DNA of 15,372 nt from DASWOJ01 sp036398775 (GCA_036398775.1 DASWOJ010000229.1:1-15372); one strand, 5' to 3'; shown: positions 1-6,794, counted from the stretch's first letter. Numbers and translations: made by a program. Notes: a model not told the origin generated them from the sequence alone.

Positions 1-5
1 AAGCT

Positions 6-13
6 AGGGAGGA
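6..13 (+). promoter_or_regulatory. Strong ribosome binding site of phaB
   Basis: AGGGAGGA lies 9 nt before the ATG at 23 and matches the anti-Shine-Dalgarno core very well. It fixes the phaB start. Only 22 nt precede the gene in this window, so whether it sits in an operon (often behind phaA) cannot be seen. Confidence 0.8.
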
Positions 14-22
14 ACCAAGAAT

Positions 23-745
23 ATGGCACGAGTAGCACTCGTCACGGGTGGAACGCGCGGCATCGGCGCGGCTATCAGCGTAGCGTTGAAATCAGCCGGA
101 CGGCACGTCGTCGCAAGCTACGCAGGCAACGACAAGGCGGCGGAGACCTTCACTGGGGAGCACGGCATCCCGAACATCAGGTTCGACGCCGGTGACTTCG
201 CAGCCTGCGAGGCCGCTGTGAAGCGCATCCACGACGAGCACGGCCCCATCGAGATCCTGGTCAACAACGCCGGCATCACCCGCGACACCACCATGGCCAA
301 GATGACCCGCGACATGTGGGACGCGGTCATGGACACCAACCTCGGCAGTTGCTTCAACCTGTGCAAGCTGACGTTCGACGCGATGCGCGCGGCGAAGTTC
401 GGCCGGGTGGTCAACATCGGCAGCATCAACGGCCAGGCGGGCCAGTACGGACAGGTGAACTACGCCGCCGCCAAGTCCGGCATCCACGGCTTCACCAAGG
501 CGCTGGCCCAGGAAGGCGCCCGGTTCGGCATCACCGTGAACGCCATCGCCCCGGGCTACGTGGACACCGAGATGGTGCGCGCCGTCCCGCCCGACGTGCT
601 GACCAAGATCATCGCCCGCATCCCGATGGGCCGGCTCGGCCATGCCGAGGACATCGCCCGCGGAGTGGCGTTCCTGACCGCGGACGACGGCGACTTCATC
701 ACCGGCTCCACGCTGTCCATCAACGGCGGCCAGCACATGTACTAA
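23..745 (+). CDS. phaB: Acetoacetyl-CoA reductase (PhaB), NADPH-dependent SDR
   Basis: This enzyme reduces acetoacetyl-CoA to (R)-3-hydroxybutyryl-CoA, the monomer precursor for poly-3-hydroxybutyrate in the cytoplasm. The 240-residue protein is close to the ~246 residues of Cupriavidus necator PhaB. It shows the Rossmann nucleotide loop TGGTRGIG (8-15), NNAG (81-84) and the SDR catalytic residues N106, S134, Y147 and K151 (YAAAK). The stretches NNAGITRD, DAVMDTN, SINGQ, GQVNYAAAKSG and the C-terminal NGGQHM are typical of PhaB rather than FabG. The ATG is set by a very good ribosome binding site. The next gene begins 3 nt after the stop, so the two are probably co-transcribed and coupled. 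The main alternative is the paralogous FabG (3-oxoacyl-ACP reductase), but the PhaB-like segments argue against it. Confidence 0.95.
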   Translation: MARVALVTGGTRGIGAAISVALKSAGRHVVASYAGNDKAAETFTGEHGIPNIRFDAGDFAACEAAVKRIHDEHGPIEILVNNAGITRDTTMAKMTRDMWDAVMDTNLGSCFNLCKLTFDAMRAAKFGRVVNIGSINGQAGQYGQVNYAAAKSGIHGFTKALAQEGARFGITVNAIAPGYVDTEMVRAVPPDVLTKIIARIPMGRLGHAEDIARGVAFLTADDGDFITGSTLSINGGQHMY

Positions 746-748
746 CGG

Positions 749-1612
749 GTGGCTGCGCCCGTGCGGGGCGCGACCCTCGCCGGGTGCGGCGCAATCGGGC
801 TGTGGGCCGTGCTGGCCCTGCTGTCCCGCGCCGCATCCGGGGTGCCGCCGCTGCAGCTCACGGCGATGAGCTTCGCGGTGTCCGGCGGCCTGGGCCTGGC
901 CTGGCTCGCAGCAAGCGGGCGGTTGCACGACCTGCGCCAGCCGCCCCTCGCCTGGCTGCACGGCGTCGGCGGGCTGTTCGGCTTCCACGCCCTGTATTTC
1001 GCCTCGCTCGCCCGGGCGCCCGCGGCCACGGCGAACCTCATCAACTACACCTGGCCGCTGCTGATCGTCCTGCTGTCGGCTGTGCTGCTTGGGATGCGGC
1101 TGACCCTGCGCCACGGGCTGGGCACCGCTCTTGCCCTGGCAGGCTGCGCCATGCTGCTGGGCGGCGGCGCGGCTTTCCCGGCCGGGGCGGCGCTGGGCTA
1201 CGCGCTGGCGGCAACGAGCGCCGTGGTCTGGGCGCTCTACTCCGTCCTGTCCCGCCGCTTCCCCGGCGTGCCGCCCGGCGCAATGGCCGGGTTCTGCGCC
1301 GGGACAGCCGTGCTGGCGGGCGCGGCCCACCTGATGTCGGAGGCCACCGTCCCCCTCGACGCGTCCGCCTGGGCCGCGGTGCTGGCGCTCGGCCTCGGAC
1401 CGGTCGGCGCCGCCTTCGTGCTGTGGGACCGCGGCATGAAGCGCGGCGACCCGCGGCTCCTCGGCACGCTCGCCTTCGCAACGCCGGTGCTGTCCACCCT
1501 GATCCTGGCCGCGGCCGGGCTGGCGCCCTTCACCGTGACGACTGTCGCCGCTGCGGCACTCGTGGCTGCGGGCGGGTTCGTGGCGGCGGCGCCGGGCCGC
1601 GCGGCGGCATGA
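749..1612 (+). CDS. DMT-superfamily (EamA) inner-membrane exporter, YddG-like
   Basis: This 287-residue protein is almost entirely hydrophobic, with about ten short helices in two halves, as expected for EamA-type drug/metabolite transporters (usually 280-300 residues). The stretches NLINYTWPLLIVLLSA in the first half and LWDRGMKRGDPRLLGTLAFATPVLST in two parts of the second half resemble the YddG branch, whose characterised member exports aromatic amino acids. The substrate here is not predictable. The gene starts with GTG at 749, 3 nt after the phaB stop, and no strong Shine-Dalgarno precedes it, so it probably depends on re-initiation after phaB. A second in-frame GTG lies at 761. It ends facing the glutathione S-transferase gene. 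Family assignment is firm, the YddG likeness moderate, and a functional link to PHB metabolism is not implied. Confidence 0.88.
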   Translation: MAAPVRGATLAGCGAIGLWAVLALLSRAASGVPPLQLTAMSFAVSGGLGLAWLAASGRLHDLRQPPLAWLHGVGGLFGFHALYFASLARAPAATANLINYTWPLLIVLLSAVLLGMRLTLRHGLGTALALAGCAMLLGGGAAFPAGAALGYALAATSAVVWALYSVLSRRFPGVPPGAMAGFCAGTAVLAGAAHLMSEATVPLDASAWAAVLALGLGPVGAAFVLWDRGMKRGDPRLLGTLAFATPVLSTLILAAAGLAPFTVTTVAAAALVAAGGFVAAAPGRAAA

Positions 1613-1652
1613 CGGACGGTGCGCTGCCGGCCGGACCCTGCTGCGATCCGCC

Positions 1653-2246
1653 CTACGACGGCGGCGCCGTTCCCGCGATCTCCGGCCGTTTCTCCATCGC
1701 CGCATACCAAGCAGCCAGCGCCGGCCGTCCCTCCCGCCACTTGTCCTCCGCGAACCGCAGGTCCAGGTAGCCCAGCGCGCAGGCGACCGTGATGGTGCCG
1801 ATGTCCAGGTGGTCGGCGAGCGCCGCAGCCTGCAGCTGGTCCAGCGCCCGGCTCACCGCCGCCGCCTGCCGGGCCATATTGGCGCTGCGGGCCTCCTCCG
1901 CCGGGCGGCCCATCTCCATGCGGCGCATCACCGCGGCGTCCATGATGCCGTCGCCGACCGCCTGCAGCTTCAGCGCCCGCCACCGCAACGGCCCGGCTGG
2001 CGGAAACAGGGTGCCCTCGCCCACTGCGTCCAGGTACTCGCAGATCACCGGGCTGTCGAACAGCGCCAGGCCGTCCTCCGTCACCAGGCATGGCACCTTG
2101 GACAGCGGGTTGTCCCCAATCAGCGACGGCGGCGATGCGTGCGGATTGGTCTCGACCCGCACGATCCGGTCCTGCAGCCCACAGGCAATCGCGCACGCCG
2201 CGACCTTGCGGACATATGGGCTGGTCGGCGAGTAGTACAGCTTCAT
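1653..2246 (-). CDS. Glutathione S-transferase family protein (YibF/GST_N_3 type)
   Basis: This is a 197-residue soluble GST-fold protein. The N-terminal thioredoxin-like domain (about 1-78) begins MKLYYSPTSPYVRKV, with serines in the usual glutathione-activating position, then the cis-proline motif KVPCL (residues ~50-54) and DSPVICEYLD, which binds the glutathione gamma-glutamyl part. The rest is the all-helical C-terminal domain, slightly shorter than the usual 200-205 residues. It resembles E. coli YibF-type GSTs; the electrophilic substrate is unknown. Its ATG overlaps the gloB stop as ATGA, and AGAAGGA lies 9 nt upstream inside gloB, so the two genes are translationally coupled. The pairing with glyoxalase II suggests a glutathione-dependent detoxification operon, which is inference from context. 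Confidence 0.92.
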   Translation of the reverse strand: MKLYYSPTSPYVRKVAACAIACGLQDRIVRVETNPHASPPSLIGDNPLSKVPCLVTEDGLALFDSPVICEYLDAVGEGTLFPPAGPLRWRALKLQAVGDGIMDAAVMRRMEMGRPAEEARSANMARQAAAVSRALDQLQAAALADHLDIGTITVACALGYLDLRFAEDKWREGRPALAAWYAAMEKRPEIAGTAPPS

Positions 2247-2974
2247 CGGAACTGGTCCTTCTGGGATCTGATCGCACCGAGCGCCTCGGCGCTGGCCGCC
2301 CGCAGGAACGGGTTCTCCGCCAGCTCGTCGCCCAGCATGGTCGGCACCGTCGGCAGCCCCGCGGCGCGCAGCCGGTCCACCGCAGCGGCGCGGTTCCGCA
2401 GCGCCTGGTTGCGGCCGTCCACGTGCAGGGCAAAGCGGGCGTTGGACTGGGTGTACTCATGGCCGCAGCAGACCAGGGTAGCCACCGGAAGCGCCGCCAG
2501 CTTATGCAGGCTGGAGAACATGTCGGCCGCCGTGCCCTCCAGCAGCCGCCCGCAGCCCAGGCTGAACAGCGTGTCGCCGCACAGCAGCACCGGCGCCGAC
2601 CCGTCGCTGAAATACGAGATGTGGCCCACCGTATGCCCCGGCGTATCGATCACCCGCAGCCTGGACCCGCCCAGCGCCACCTCGTCGCCCTCCCGCACCG
2701 CCTGGTCCAGCCGCGGCAGCCGCCGGGCGTCGGCGGCGGCGCCCACCACCGCGCAGCCATACCGGGCGCGCACCGCGTCCACCCCGGCGATGTGGTCATC
2801 GTGATGGTGCGTCAGCAGGATCATGTCCAGCCGGCCTCCGGCAGCCTCGACCGCCGCGATGCAGGCGTCGGCGTCGGCCGGGTCCACCAGGCCCACGGCG
2901 CCGGTTTCCTCGTCGCGCAGCAGCCAGGCGTAGTTGTCGGACAGGATCGGGATGGCCTGGACATGGAGCGGCAT
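2243..2974 (-). CDS. gloB: Hydroxyacylglutathione hydrolase (glyoxalase II)
   Basis: Glyoxalase II hydrolyses S-lactoylglutathione to D-lactate and glutathione, the second step of methylglyoxal detoxification in the cytosol. The 243-residue protein is a metallo-beta-lactamase-fold hydrolase with the full binuclear metal site: THHHDDH at 55-61 (H56, H58, D60, H61), H114 in PGHT, D134 in GDTLF and H172 in GHEYT. The C-terminal helical domain ends with the family signature ENPFLRA. The open frame extends further upstream, but that extension is translated tandem repeat. The ATG at 2974 has GAGG five nt before it and begins the conserved sequence MPLHVQAIPILSDNY. It is the first gene of an operon with the GST and is divergent from the methyltransferase. 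Confidence 0.95.
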   Translation of the reverse strand: MPLHVQAIPILSDNYAWLLRDEETGAVGLVDPADADACIAAVEAAGGRLDMILLTHHHDDHIAGVDAVRARYGCAVVGAAADARRLPRLDQAVREGDEVALGGSRLRVIDTPGHTVGHISYFSDGSAPVLLCGDTLFSLGCGRLLEGTAADMFSSLHKLAALPVATLVCCGHEYTQSNARFALHVDGRNQALRNRAAAVDRLRAAGLPTVPTMLGDELAENPFLRAASAEALGAIRSQKDQFR

Positions 2975-3001
2975 GGAATCCTCGGCAACGCAGGCCCGCA
3001 C

Positions 3002-3029
3002 CGTGTACTGCCGGGCCGGGGGTGTGCAA
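3002..3029 (-). promoter_or_regulatory. Possible gloB promoter (-35 within the repeat array)
   Basis: Read on the minus strand, TTGCAC (3024-3029) is followed after 16 nt by TACACG (3002-3007), about 27 nt before the gloB ATG. TTGCAC is a decent -35; TACACG is a weak -10. The -35 lies inside a repeat unit, and other units repeat the same TTGCA word, so which copy is used is unclear. This is prediction from consensus only. Confidence 0.3.
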
Positions 3030-3084
3030 GCCGGGGTGTGCAAGCGGGGGTGTTCTCGCCGGGATGCAAACCGGGATGTGCAAG
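3016..3084. repeat. Degenerate ~14-bp tandem repeat array in the divergent gloB/methyltransferase region
   Basis: About five head-to-tail units are visible on the plus strand with the core CCGGGGTGTGCAAG: 3016-3030 (15 bp), 3031-3044 (14 bp), 3045-3058 (diverged, TGTTCTCG in place of TGTGCAAG), 3059-3070 (12 bp, shortened) and 3071-3084 (14 bp). The unit at 3031 and the unit at 3071 differ by one base. The array fills most of the space between the two divergent starts. It could be a multi-site operator or simply a slippage product. Confidence 0.75.
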
Positions 3085-3109
3085 CGGGGCGAGGCAACGG
3101 CGGCTATGC

Positions 3110-3115
3110 TATAAC
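3110..3115 (+). promoter_or_regulatory. Possible -10 box giving a leaderless methyltransferase mRNA
   Basis: TATAAC matches the -10 consensus in five of six positions. The presumed start codon begins 7 nt after it, so transcription would begin at or next to the A of the ATG. No Shine-Dalgarno sequence is present before that ATG, which fits leaderless translation. No good -35 box is seen at the expected distance (about 3087-3092, GGGCGA), so an activator or another sigma factor would be needed. Confidence 0.35.
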
Positions 3116-3121
3116 GATGGA

Positions 3122-3832
3122 ATGACAGCCGATGCCCAGGTCACCGCGGAGTTCTACGGCAGCGCCCGCGGCGCCGTCGCCTGCCGGCTGCTGCGGGACC
3201 AGGTCGCGGCGCTGTGGCCCAGCGTCGCCGGGCTGCAGGTGCTCGGCCTCGGCTATGCCGCCCCCTACCTGCGGCCCTGGCGGGAGACGGCGGCGCGCTG
3301 CATCGCCGGCACCCCGGCGCAGGTCGGCGTCGCGCGCTGGCCTGCAGGCCACCCCAACCTGTCCGTCACGGTGGAGGAGGACGCCCTGCCCTTCCCCGAC
3401 CTGCACTTCGACCGCATCCTGCTCGTGCACGGGCTGGAAGCCTCGGAGAACGCCCGCATGCTGCTGCGCGAAGTCTGGCGCGTGCTGCGCGACGATGGCC
3501 GTCTGCTGGTCGTGGCGGCCAACCGCGTCGGCGTTTGGGCGCATGTCGAGAGCACGCCGTTCGGCCACGGCCAGCCCTACTCCCAGGGACAGATCGGCCG
3601 CCTGCTGCAGGCCAGCCTGTTCAGCGTCGAGCGCCGGGCGACCGCGCTCTACGTGCCGCCCACCAACATAAGGCTGGTGCTGCGCGCCGCCCCGCTGTGG
3701 GAACGCGCAGGCCGCCGGATCGCGCCGCAGCTGGCCGGCGTGACCATCACCGAGGCGGTCAAGGACGTCTATGCCGCCCTGCCGCTCCGCCACGCCCGCC
3801 GCCGGCGCCTGGTGCTGAGCCAGTCCGCCTGA
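3122..3832 (+). CDS. Class I SAM-dependent methyltransferase
   Basis: This is a 236-residue protein with a Rossmann-type methyltransferase core. FYGSARGAVACRLL near the N-terminus is followed by motif I LQVLGLGYAAPYL (39-50) and an acidic segment EEDALPFPD (85-93, the post-II region of the Methyltransf_11 family). DRILLVHGLEASEN (97-110) and REVWRVLRDDGRLLVVAANR (116-135) follow. The C-terminal part has FGHGQPYSQGQIGRLL. Proteins of this shape divergent from gloB are, to my knowledge, common in Rhodospirillales, but their substrate is not established. The start at 3122 is chosen because the frame upstream is translated repeat and MTADAQVTAEFYG reads like the family N-terminus. An ATG at 3117 opens only a two-codon frame whose TGA overlaps this start (ATGGAATGA). 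Confidence 0.88.
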   Translation: MTADAQVTAEFYGSARGAVACRLLRDQVAALWPSVAGLQVLGLGYAAPYLRPWRETAARCIAGTPAQVGVARWPAGHPNLSVTVEEDALPFPDLHFDRILLVHGLEASENARMLLREVWRVLRDDGRLLVVAANRVGVWAHVESTPFGHGQPYSQGQIGRLLQASLFSVERRATALYVPPTNIRLVLRAAPLWERAGRRIAPQLAGVTITEAVKDVYAALPLRHARRRRLVLSQSA

Positions 3833-3889
3833 CGCCGATGCCCGCTGGGGGCCGCGCCGCGCCGGCACAGCGCATCGCCAAACCCGCAA

Positions 3890-5938
3890 TCAGCCAACGG
3901 TCAGTTGCGCCGTGTTCCTGCCCGACCGCTTGGCGGCATACAGCGCGGCGTCCGCCGCCTCCACCAACGCAGCCGGACCGGCACTGTCCCCGCCGGGCGC
4001 CAGCACCGTGATCCCCATGCTGAGCGTGACGATGCCGAACTCGGACCCGGCATGCGGCAACGCCACTGCACGCATCGCCTCCTGGATGCGCGACGCCGTC
4101 GCCAGCGCCCCGGACTCGTCCGTGCAGGGCAGCAGCACCGCGAACTCCTCCCCGCCATAACGCGCCGCCAGGTCCGCCGGACGCCGCAGCGACCCGGCCA
4201 AGGCGGCGCCGACGCCCCGCAGGCAGGCATCCCCGGCCGGATGCCCATACAGGTCGTTGAACGCCTTGAACCGGTCCACATCCACCATGATGAGCGACAG
4301 CGGCTCCCCGTCCCGCATGGCCCGGCGGTACTCGGTGCCGAGCACGTCGTCGAAATGCCGGCGGTTGCCCAGCCCGGTCAGCCCGTCCTGACGCACCAGG
4401 ACGCGCAACTGGCAGTTCGCCTCCTCCAACTGCTGCTCCAGCAGCTTGCGCGCCGACACGTCGCGGCTGACGAAGACATACCCGGTGCCGTCCGCAAGCC
4501 GGCGGCCATTGCTCTCGACCCAGGTGGTCCGGCCATCGGCGCGCAGGGCACGGTAGGTGACGCGCACCGCCAACTGCCCGCCGATCAACGGCAGCACGAG
4601 CGACGAATCCACCTCCGCCCAGTCATCCCGCATCACGACCTCGGACAGGTGCCGCCCCGCAAGCTCCTCAGGCCGGTATCCCAGCACCTCGTGGCACGAT
4701 GGCGACACGTAGGCGTGGCGGAATTGCAGGTCGAACCGGGCGATCACGTCCGTCGCGGTGTCCGCCAGCAGCCGGTGATGCGCCTCGCTGGCGGCGAGCT
4801 GCCGACCCATGCCGGCAATGCGGTCGTCCCGCTCACCCAGGCGCCGGGCCATGCGGGCGAAGGCCGATGCAAGCGCACGCAGTTCCCGCGCCGCGCCGCG
4901 CCCCATCGCCGCCCGCGCGTGCAGGTTCCCGCCGCCCACCTGATGCGCCGCCATTGCCAGGCTGCGTATCGGACGCAGCAGCGCGTGCTGCGCCGCCAGC
5001 AAGCCCGCCAGCACCGCGAACGCCACCGCCCCCAGCGCGACCGCCAGCGCATAGCCCGACCGCAGGTCCGCTTCCCGCCGCACCTCCGCCTCCAGCAGGC
5101 CGACGGCGATGACGATGCTGCCGCCGCGGCCGGGCAGCGGCGCAAAGCCGAAGACCCGCCTGGCGCCGTCCAGGTCCGGACCCACGACCGAGCCGCCCAT
5201 CGGCATCTCACGCAGCGCCCGCAGCACGGGATGGCCCGGCACAGCCTGCCCGATCCTGGCGGAGCGGTCGGACGCGCGGGCGATGATGGAGCCGTCGCGG
5301 CTATCCAGCACCTGCAGCAGCTCGTCCCCGCCATACGGCAGCCGCTCCCCCAGGTGGGTGAACCAGGTCAGGTTCAGCGATGCGATCACGGCGCCGGTTT
5401 TAACCCCGCCGGCACGGATGGGCACCGCCACGAACACCGTCGGCTTGCCGGACACCCGGCTGATTGTCAGGCCGCTGAGCGCCGCGCTGGCTCCGTCATC
5501 AGCCATGACCTCGCGGAAATACGGCCGGTCCCCAGCGTCCAGCCCGTTGGCGCCGGGGCGGCTGCCGCACGTGACGGTCCCGTCCCTGCGCGTCACCACG
5601 ATGGCGTCTATCCGCGGGTGATCCGCCGCCACGTTGCGCAGCAGGTCCTCGCACCCTCCGGCCCGCGGCTCCTGCACGGCGCCGACCCGGGCCAGGACGT
5701 GCAGCATGCTGATCGCCTCCTGCAGCGTGTCGCCCTGCTGCTCCGCGGCAACGCGCGCCATCTGCACCACCTGCTCGCCCGCAGCCTCGACAACCCGGCG
5801 GCCATCCGCCATTGCGGCCAGCACGAGCGCCGCGACCATCGGCCCCGTCGCCACCAGCATCAGCACTGCCAGGCGCAGCAAAAGAGTGCGCGGCAGCAAG
5901 CTGAAGCGGCGGTGAAGCAAGGTGTTGCGGGGGGACAC
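3890..5938 (-). CDS. Membrane-bound diguanylate cyclase with dCache-like sensor, HAMP, PAS and GGDEF domains
   Basis: It makes cyclic di-GMP from two GTP. In order, counted from the GTG at 5938 (682 residues): transmembrane helix ~20-42; a periplasmic sensor ~45-290 with dCache-like features (DAGDRPYFREVM at 135-145, SGKPTVFVAVPI at 163-174); transmembrane helix ~296-318; HAMP ~320-372; PAS ~383-500 (RFDLQFRHAYVSPSCHEVLGY); GGDEF ~515-680. The signature is GGEEF at 595-599 and the inhibitory I-site RPAD at 586-589 is intact, so the enzyme should be active and feedback-inhibited. No EAL domain is present. The frame runs open to a TTG at 6088 through a 23-bp tandem repeat, and an ATG lies at 5956. 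I prefer GTG 5938 because GGAGG lies exactly 6 nt before it. The stimulus is unknown. Confidence 0.94.
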   Translation of the reverse strand: MSPRNTLLHRRFSLLPRTLLLRLAVLMLVATGPMVAALVLAAMADGRRVVEAAGEQVVQMARVAAEQQGDTLQEAISMLHVLARVGAVQEPRAGGCEDLLRNVAADHPRIDAIVVTRRDGTVTCGSRPGANGLDAGDRPYFREVMADDGASAALSGLTISRVSGKPTVFVAVPIRAGGVKTGAVIASLNLTWFTHLGERLPYGGDELLQVLDSRDGSIIARASDRSARIGQAVPGHPVLRALREMPMGGSVVGPDLDGARRVFGFAPLPGRGGSIVIAVGLLEAEVRREADLRSGYALAVALGAVAFAVLAGLLAAQHALLRPIRSLAMAAHQVGGGNLHARAAMGRGAARELRALASAFARMARRLGERDDRIAGMGRQLAASEAHHRLLADTATDVIARFDLQFRHAYVSPSCHEVLGYRPEELAGRHLSEVVMRDDWAEVDSSLVLPLIGGQLAVRVTYRALRADGRTTWVESNGRRLADGTGYVFVSRDVSARKLLEQQLEEANCQLRVLVRQDGLTGLGNRRHFDDVLGTEYRRAMRDGEPLSLIMVDVDRFKAFNDLYGHPAGDACLRGVGAALAGSLRRPADLAARYGGEEFAVLLPCTDESGALATASRIQEAMRAVALPHAGSEFGIVTLSMGITVLAPGGDSAGPAALVEAADAALYAAKRSGRNTAQLTVG

Positions 5939-6283
5939 GGCCAGCCTCCAGCCCATGCCGGACAGGAGGGCCGGGCCGGCGCAGGATGCGCCGCCAGCGT
6001 TTCCATCGGGTAAAGGCGCTGCCAAGCCGAAACGCCCGAAGAACGTGTCCAGAGGACGTGCCCAAACGTGTCCAGAGGACGTGCCCAAAGGATGCGCCCC
6101 GGGCTAAAAGGATGCAGGGCCGCCAGGTCAGCTCATGCCGTCGGCCCCTTGCTCTGATCCTTCACGCCGGGCATCGCAGCGGCCCGGCAATCCAGCATCG
6201 GCCAGCACGCCCTTGCCGTCCTGTGCTGCCGCGCGCCCGGCTCGCAATGGAGGCTGACCACCCCTTATAGGGCCTGGCCGGGG
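5939..6283. other. Non-coding stretch between receiver protein and diguanylate cyclase
   Basis: About 345 bp lie between the end of the receiver gene and the preferred start of the cyclase. The part near the cyclase holds the 23-bp tandem repeat (6042-6089), then a 9-bp direct repeat AAAGGATGC at 6087-6095 and 6107-6115 (20-bp period). The remainder (about 6120-6283) shows no convincing gene, tRNA or intrinsic terminator. A CTATAA-like word read on the minus strand at 6265-6270 has no well-placed -35. If the cyclase used the TTG at 6088, part of this would be coding. Confidence 0.55.
6042..6089. repeat. 23-bp tandem repeat, about two copies, each with two ACGTGYCC boxes
   Basis: Positions 6042-6064 and 6065-6087 are identical, and the match runs on two bases further to 6089. 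Each unit contains two related 8-mers, giving four boxes: ACGTGTCC at 6043 and 6066, ACGTGCCC at 6056 and 6079. Box spacing alternates 13/10/13 bp, so the array repeats every ~2 helical turns. It lies just upstream of the diguanylate cyclase. It could be an operator array or a simple slippage duplication. Confidence 0.85.
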
Positions 6284-6664
6284 TCACTCCGTCCCAATCA
6301 ACAGCCCGATGGCCCGCAGCAGCGCCATCGCCTCGAACGGCTTGCTCATGCAGGCCGTGGGCGGCGCGAGCGCCTCGGCCCTGAGCAGGTTGGCAGCCCC
6401 CCCGGACACGAACAGGATCGGCAGGTCGGGATGCACCTGCCGCGCGTGCTCGGCCAGCCCGATGCCGTCTATGCGCCCGGGGATCGAGATATCGGTCAGC
6501 AGCGCGTCGAACCGGTCGCGGTCGGCAAGCAGGATCGCCGCCTCGTCACCGGTGCGGGTGGCGGTGACCTCGTATCCCGCGCTGCTTAGCGACTCCGAGA
6601 TCAGCTCGCGCTGCAGCGGTTCATCCTCAACAAGCAGGATATGCGACGGGTGCATCTGCGGCAC
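6284..6664 (-). CDS. Stand-alone receiver-domain response regulator
   Basis: A 126-residue protein that is only a CheY-like receiver. It shows the acidic pair E13-D14 (LLVEDE), phospho-acceptor D58 in LLTDISIPG, S87 in LFVSGG and the conserved K108 in SKPF. There is no DNA-binding or enzymatic output domain, so it must act by binding a partner or by passing phosphate, as in a phosphorelay. FDALLTDISIPG-DGIGLA and the overall layout resemble receivers attached to hybrid kinases such as the one at 11405-13447, but no direct link is shown. GTG 6664 is chosen because GGAGG lies 6 nt upstream; the ATG at 6655 is the alternative, with GGAGG 15 nt away. It lies on the same strand as, and ~345 bp upstream of, the diguanylate cyclase and is divergent from the MBOAT gene. 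Confidence 0.92.
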   Translation of the reverse strand: MPQMHPSHILLVEDEPLQRELISESLSSAGYEVTATRTGDEAAILLADRDRFDALLTDISIPGRIDGIGLAEHARQVHPDLPILFVSGGAANLLRAEALAPPTACMSKPFEAMALLRAIGLLIGTE

Positions 6665-6692
6665 GGGACGCCTCCGGGGGTGGCCTGTCAAC

Positions 6693-6707
6693 GCTACGGC
6701 CTGTAGC
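6693..6707. repeat. Short inverted repeat in the receiver/MBOAT divergent region
   Basis: GCTAC (6693-6697) and GTAGC (6703-6707) are perfect 5-bp arms around a 5-bp spacer, immediately followed by the palindrome GCTAGC (6706-6711). Position between two divergent genes would suit an operator, but arms this short also arise by chance. Confidence 0.3.
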
Positions 6708-6758
6708 TAGCATGCCCACGTCCCGGAGCCGCGGCCAAGTGCGGTTTTGGGCATGGGT

Positions 6759-6794
6759 CCGGAATGCTGTTCAAGGTGCCGGAATGCTGTTCAA
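6759..6794 (+). repeat. 20-bp-period tandem duplication across the MBOAT start codon
   Basis: The 16-mer CCGGAATGCTGTTCAA occurs at 6759-6774 and again at 6779-6794. Each copy carries an ATG (6764 and 6784), but because the period is 20 bp only the second is in frame with the MBOAT gene. The first opens an unrelated 88-codon frame. The sequence between, AAGGTG, sits 5 nt before the second ATG and can serve as its ribosome binding site. Confidence 0.85.

Noticed and set aside
92..1705. Long minus-strand open frame (537 codons) opposite phaB and the exporter
   Set aside because: The translation is Arg/Gly/Ala-rich with no recognisable domain and lies antisense to two well-supported genes. Such frames are expected in very GC-rich DNA with strong third-position bias.
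2090..3121. Upstream extension of the methyltransferase frame by 344 codons
   Set aside because: This part is antisense to gloB and the GST and passes through the tandem repeat; family-like sequence begins at the ATG at 3122.
3905..6013. 702-codon plus-strand frame opposite the diguanylate cyclase
   Set aside because: Low-complexity Arg/Gln/His/Pro-rich translation, exactly antisense to a gene with complete domain structure.
6686..6691. Perfect TTGACA word on the minus strand before the receiver gene
   Set aside because: At 16-18 nt downstream there is only GC-rich sequence with no -10-like hexamer, so it is not supported as a sigma-70 promoter.
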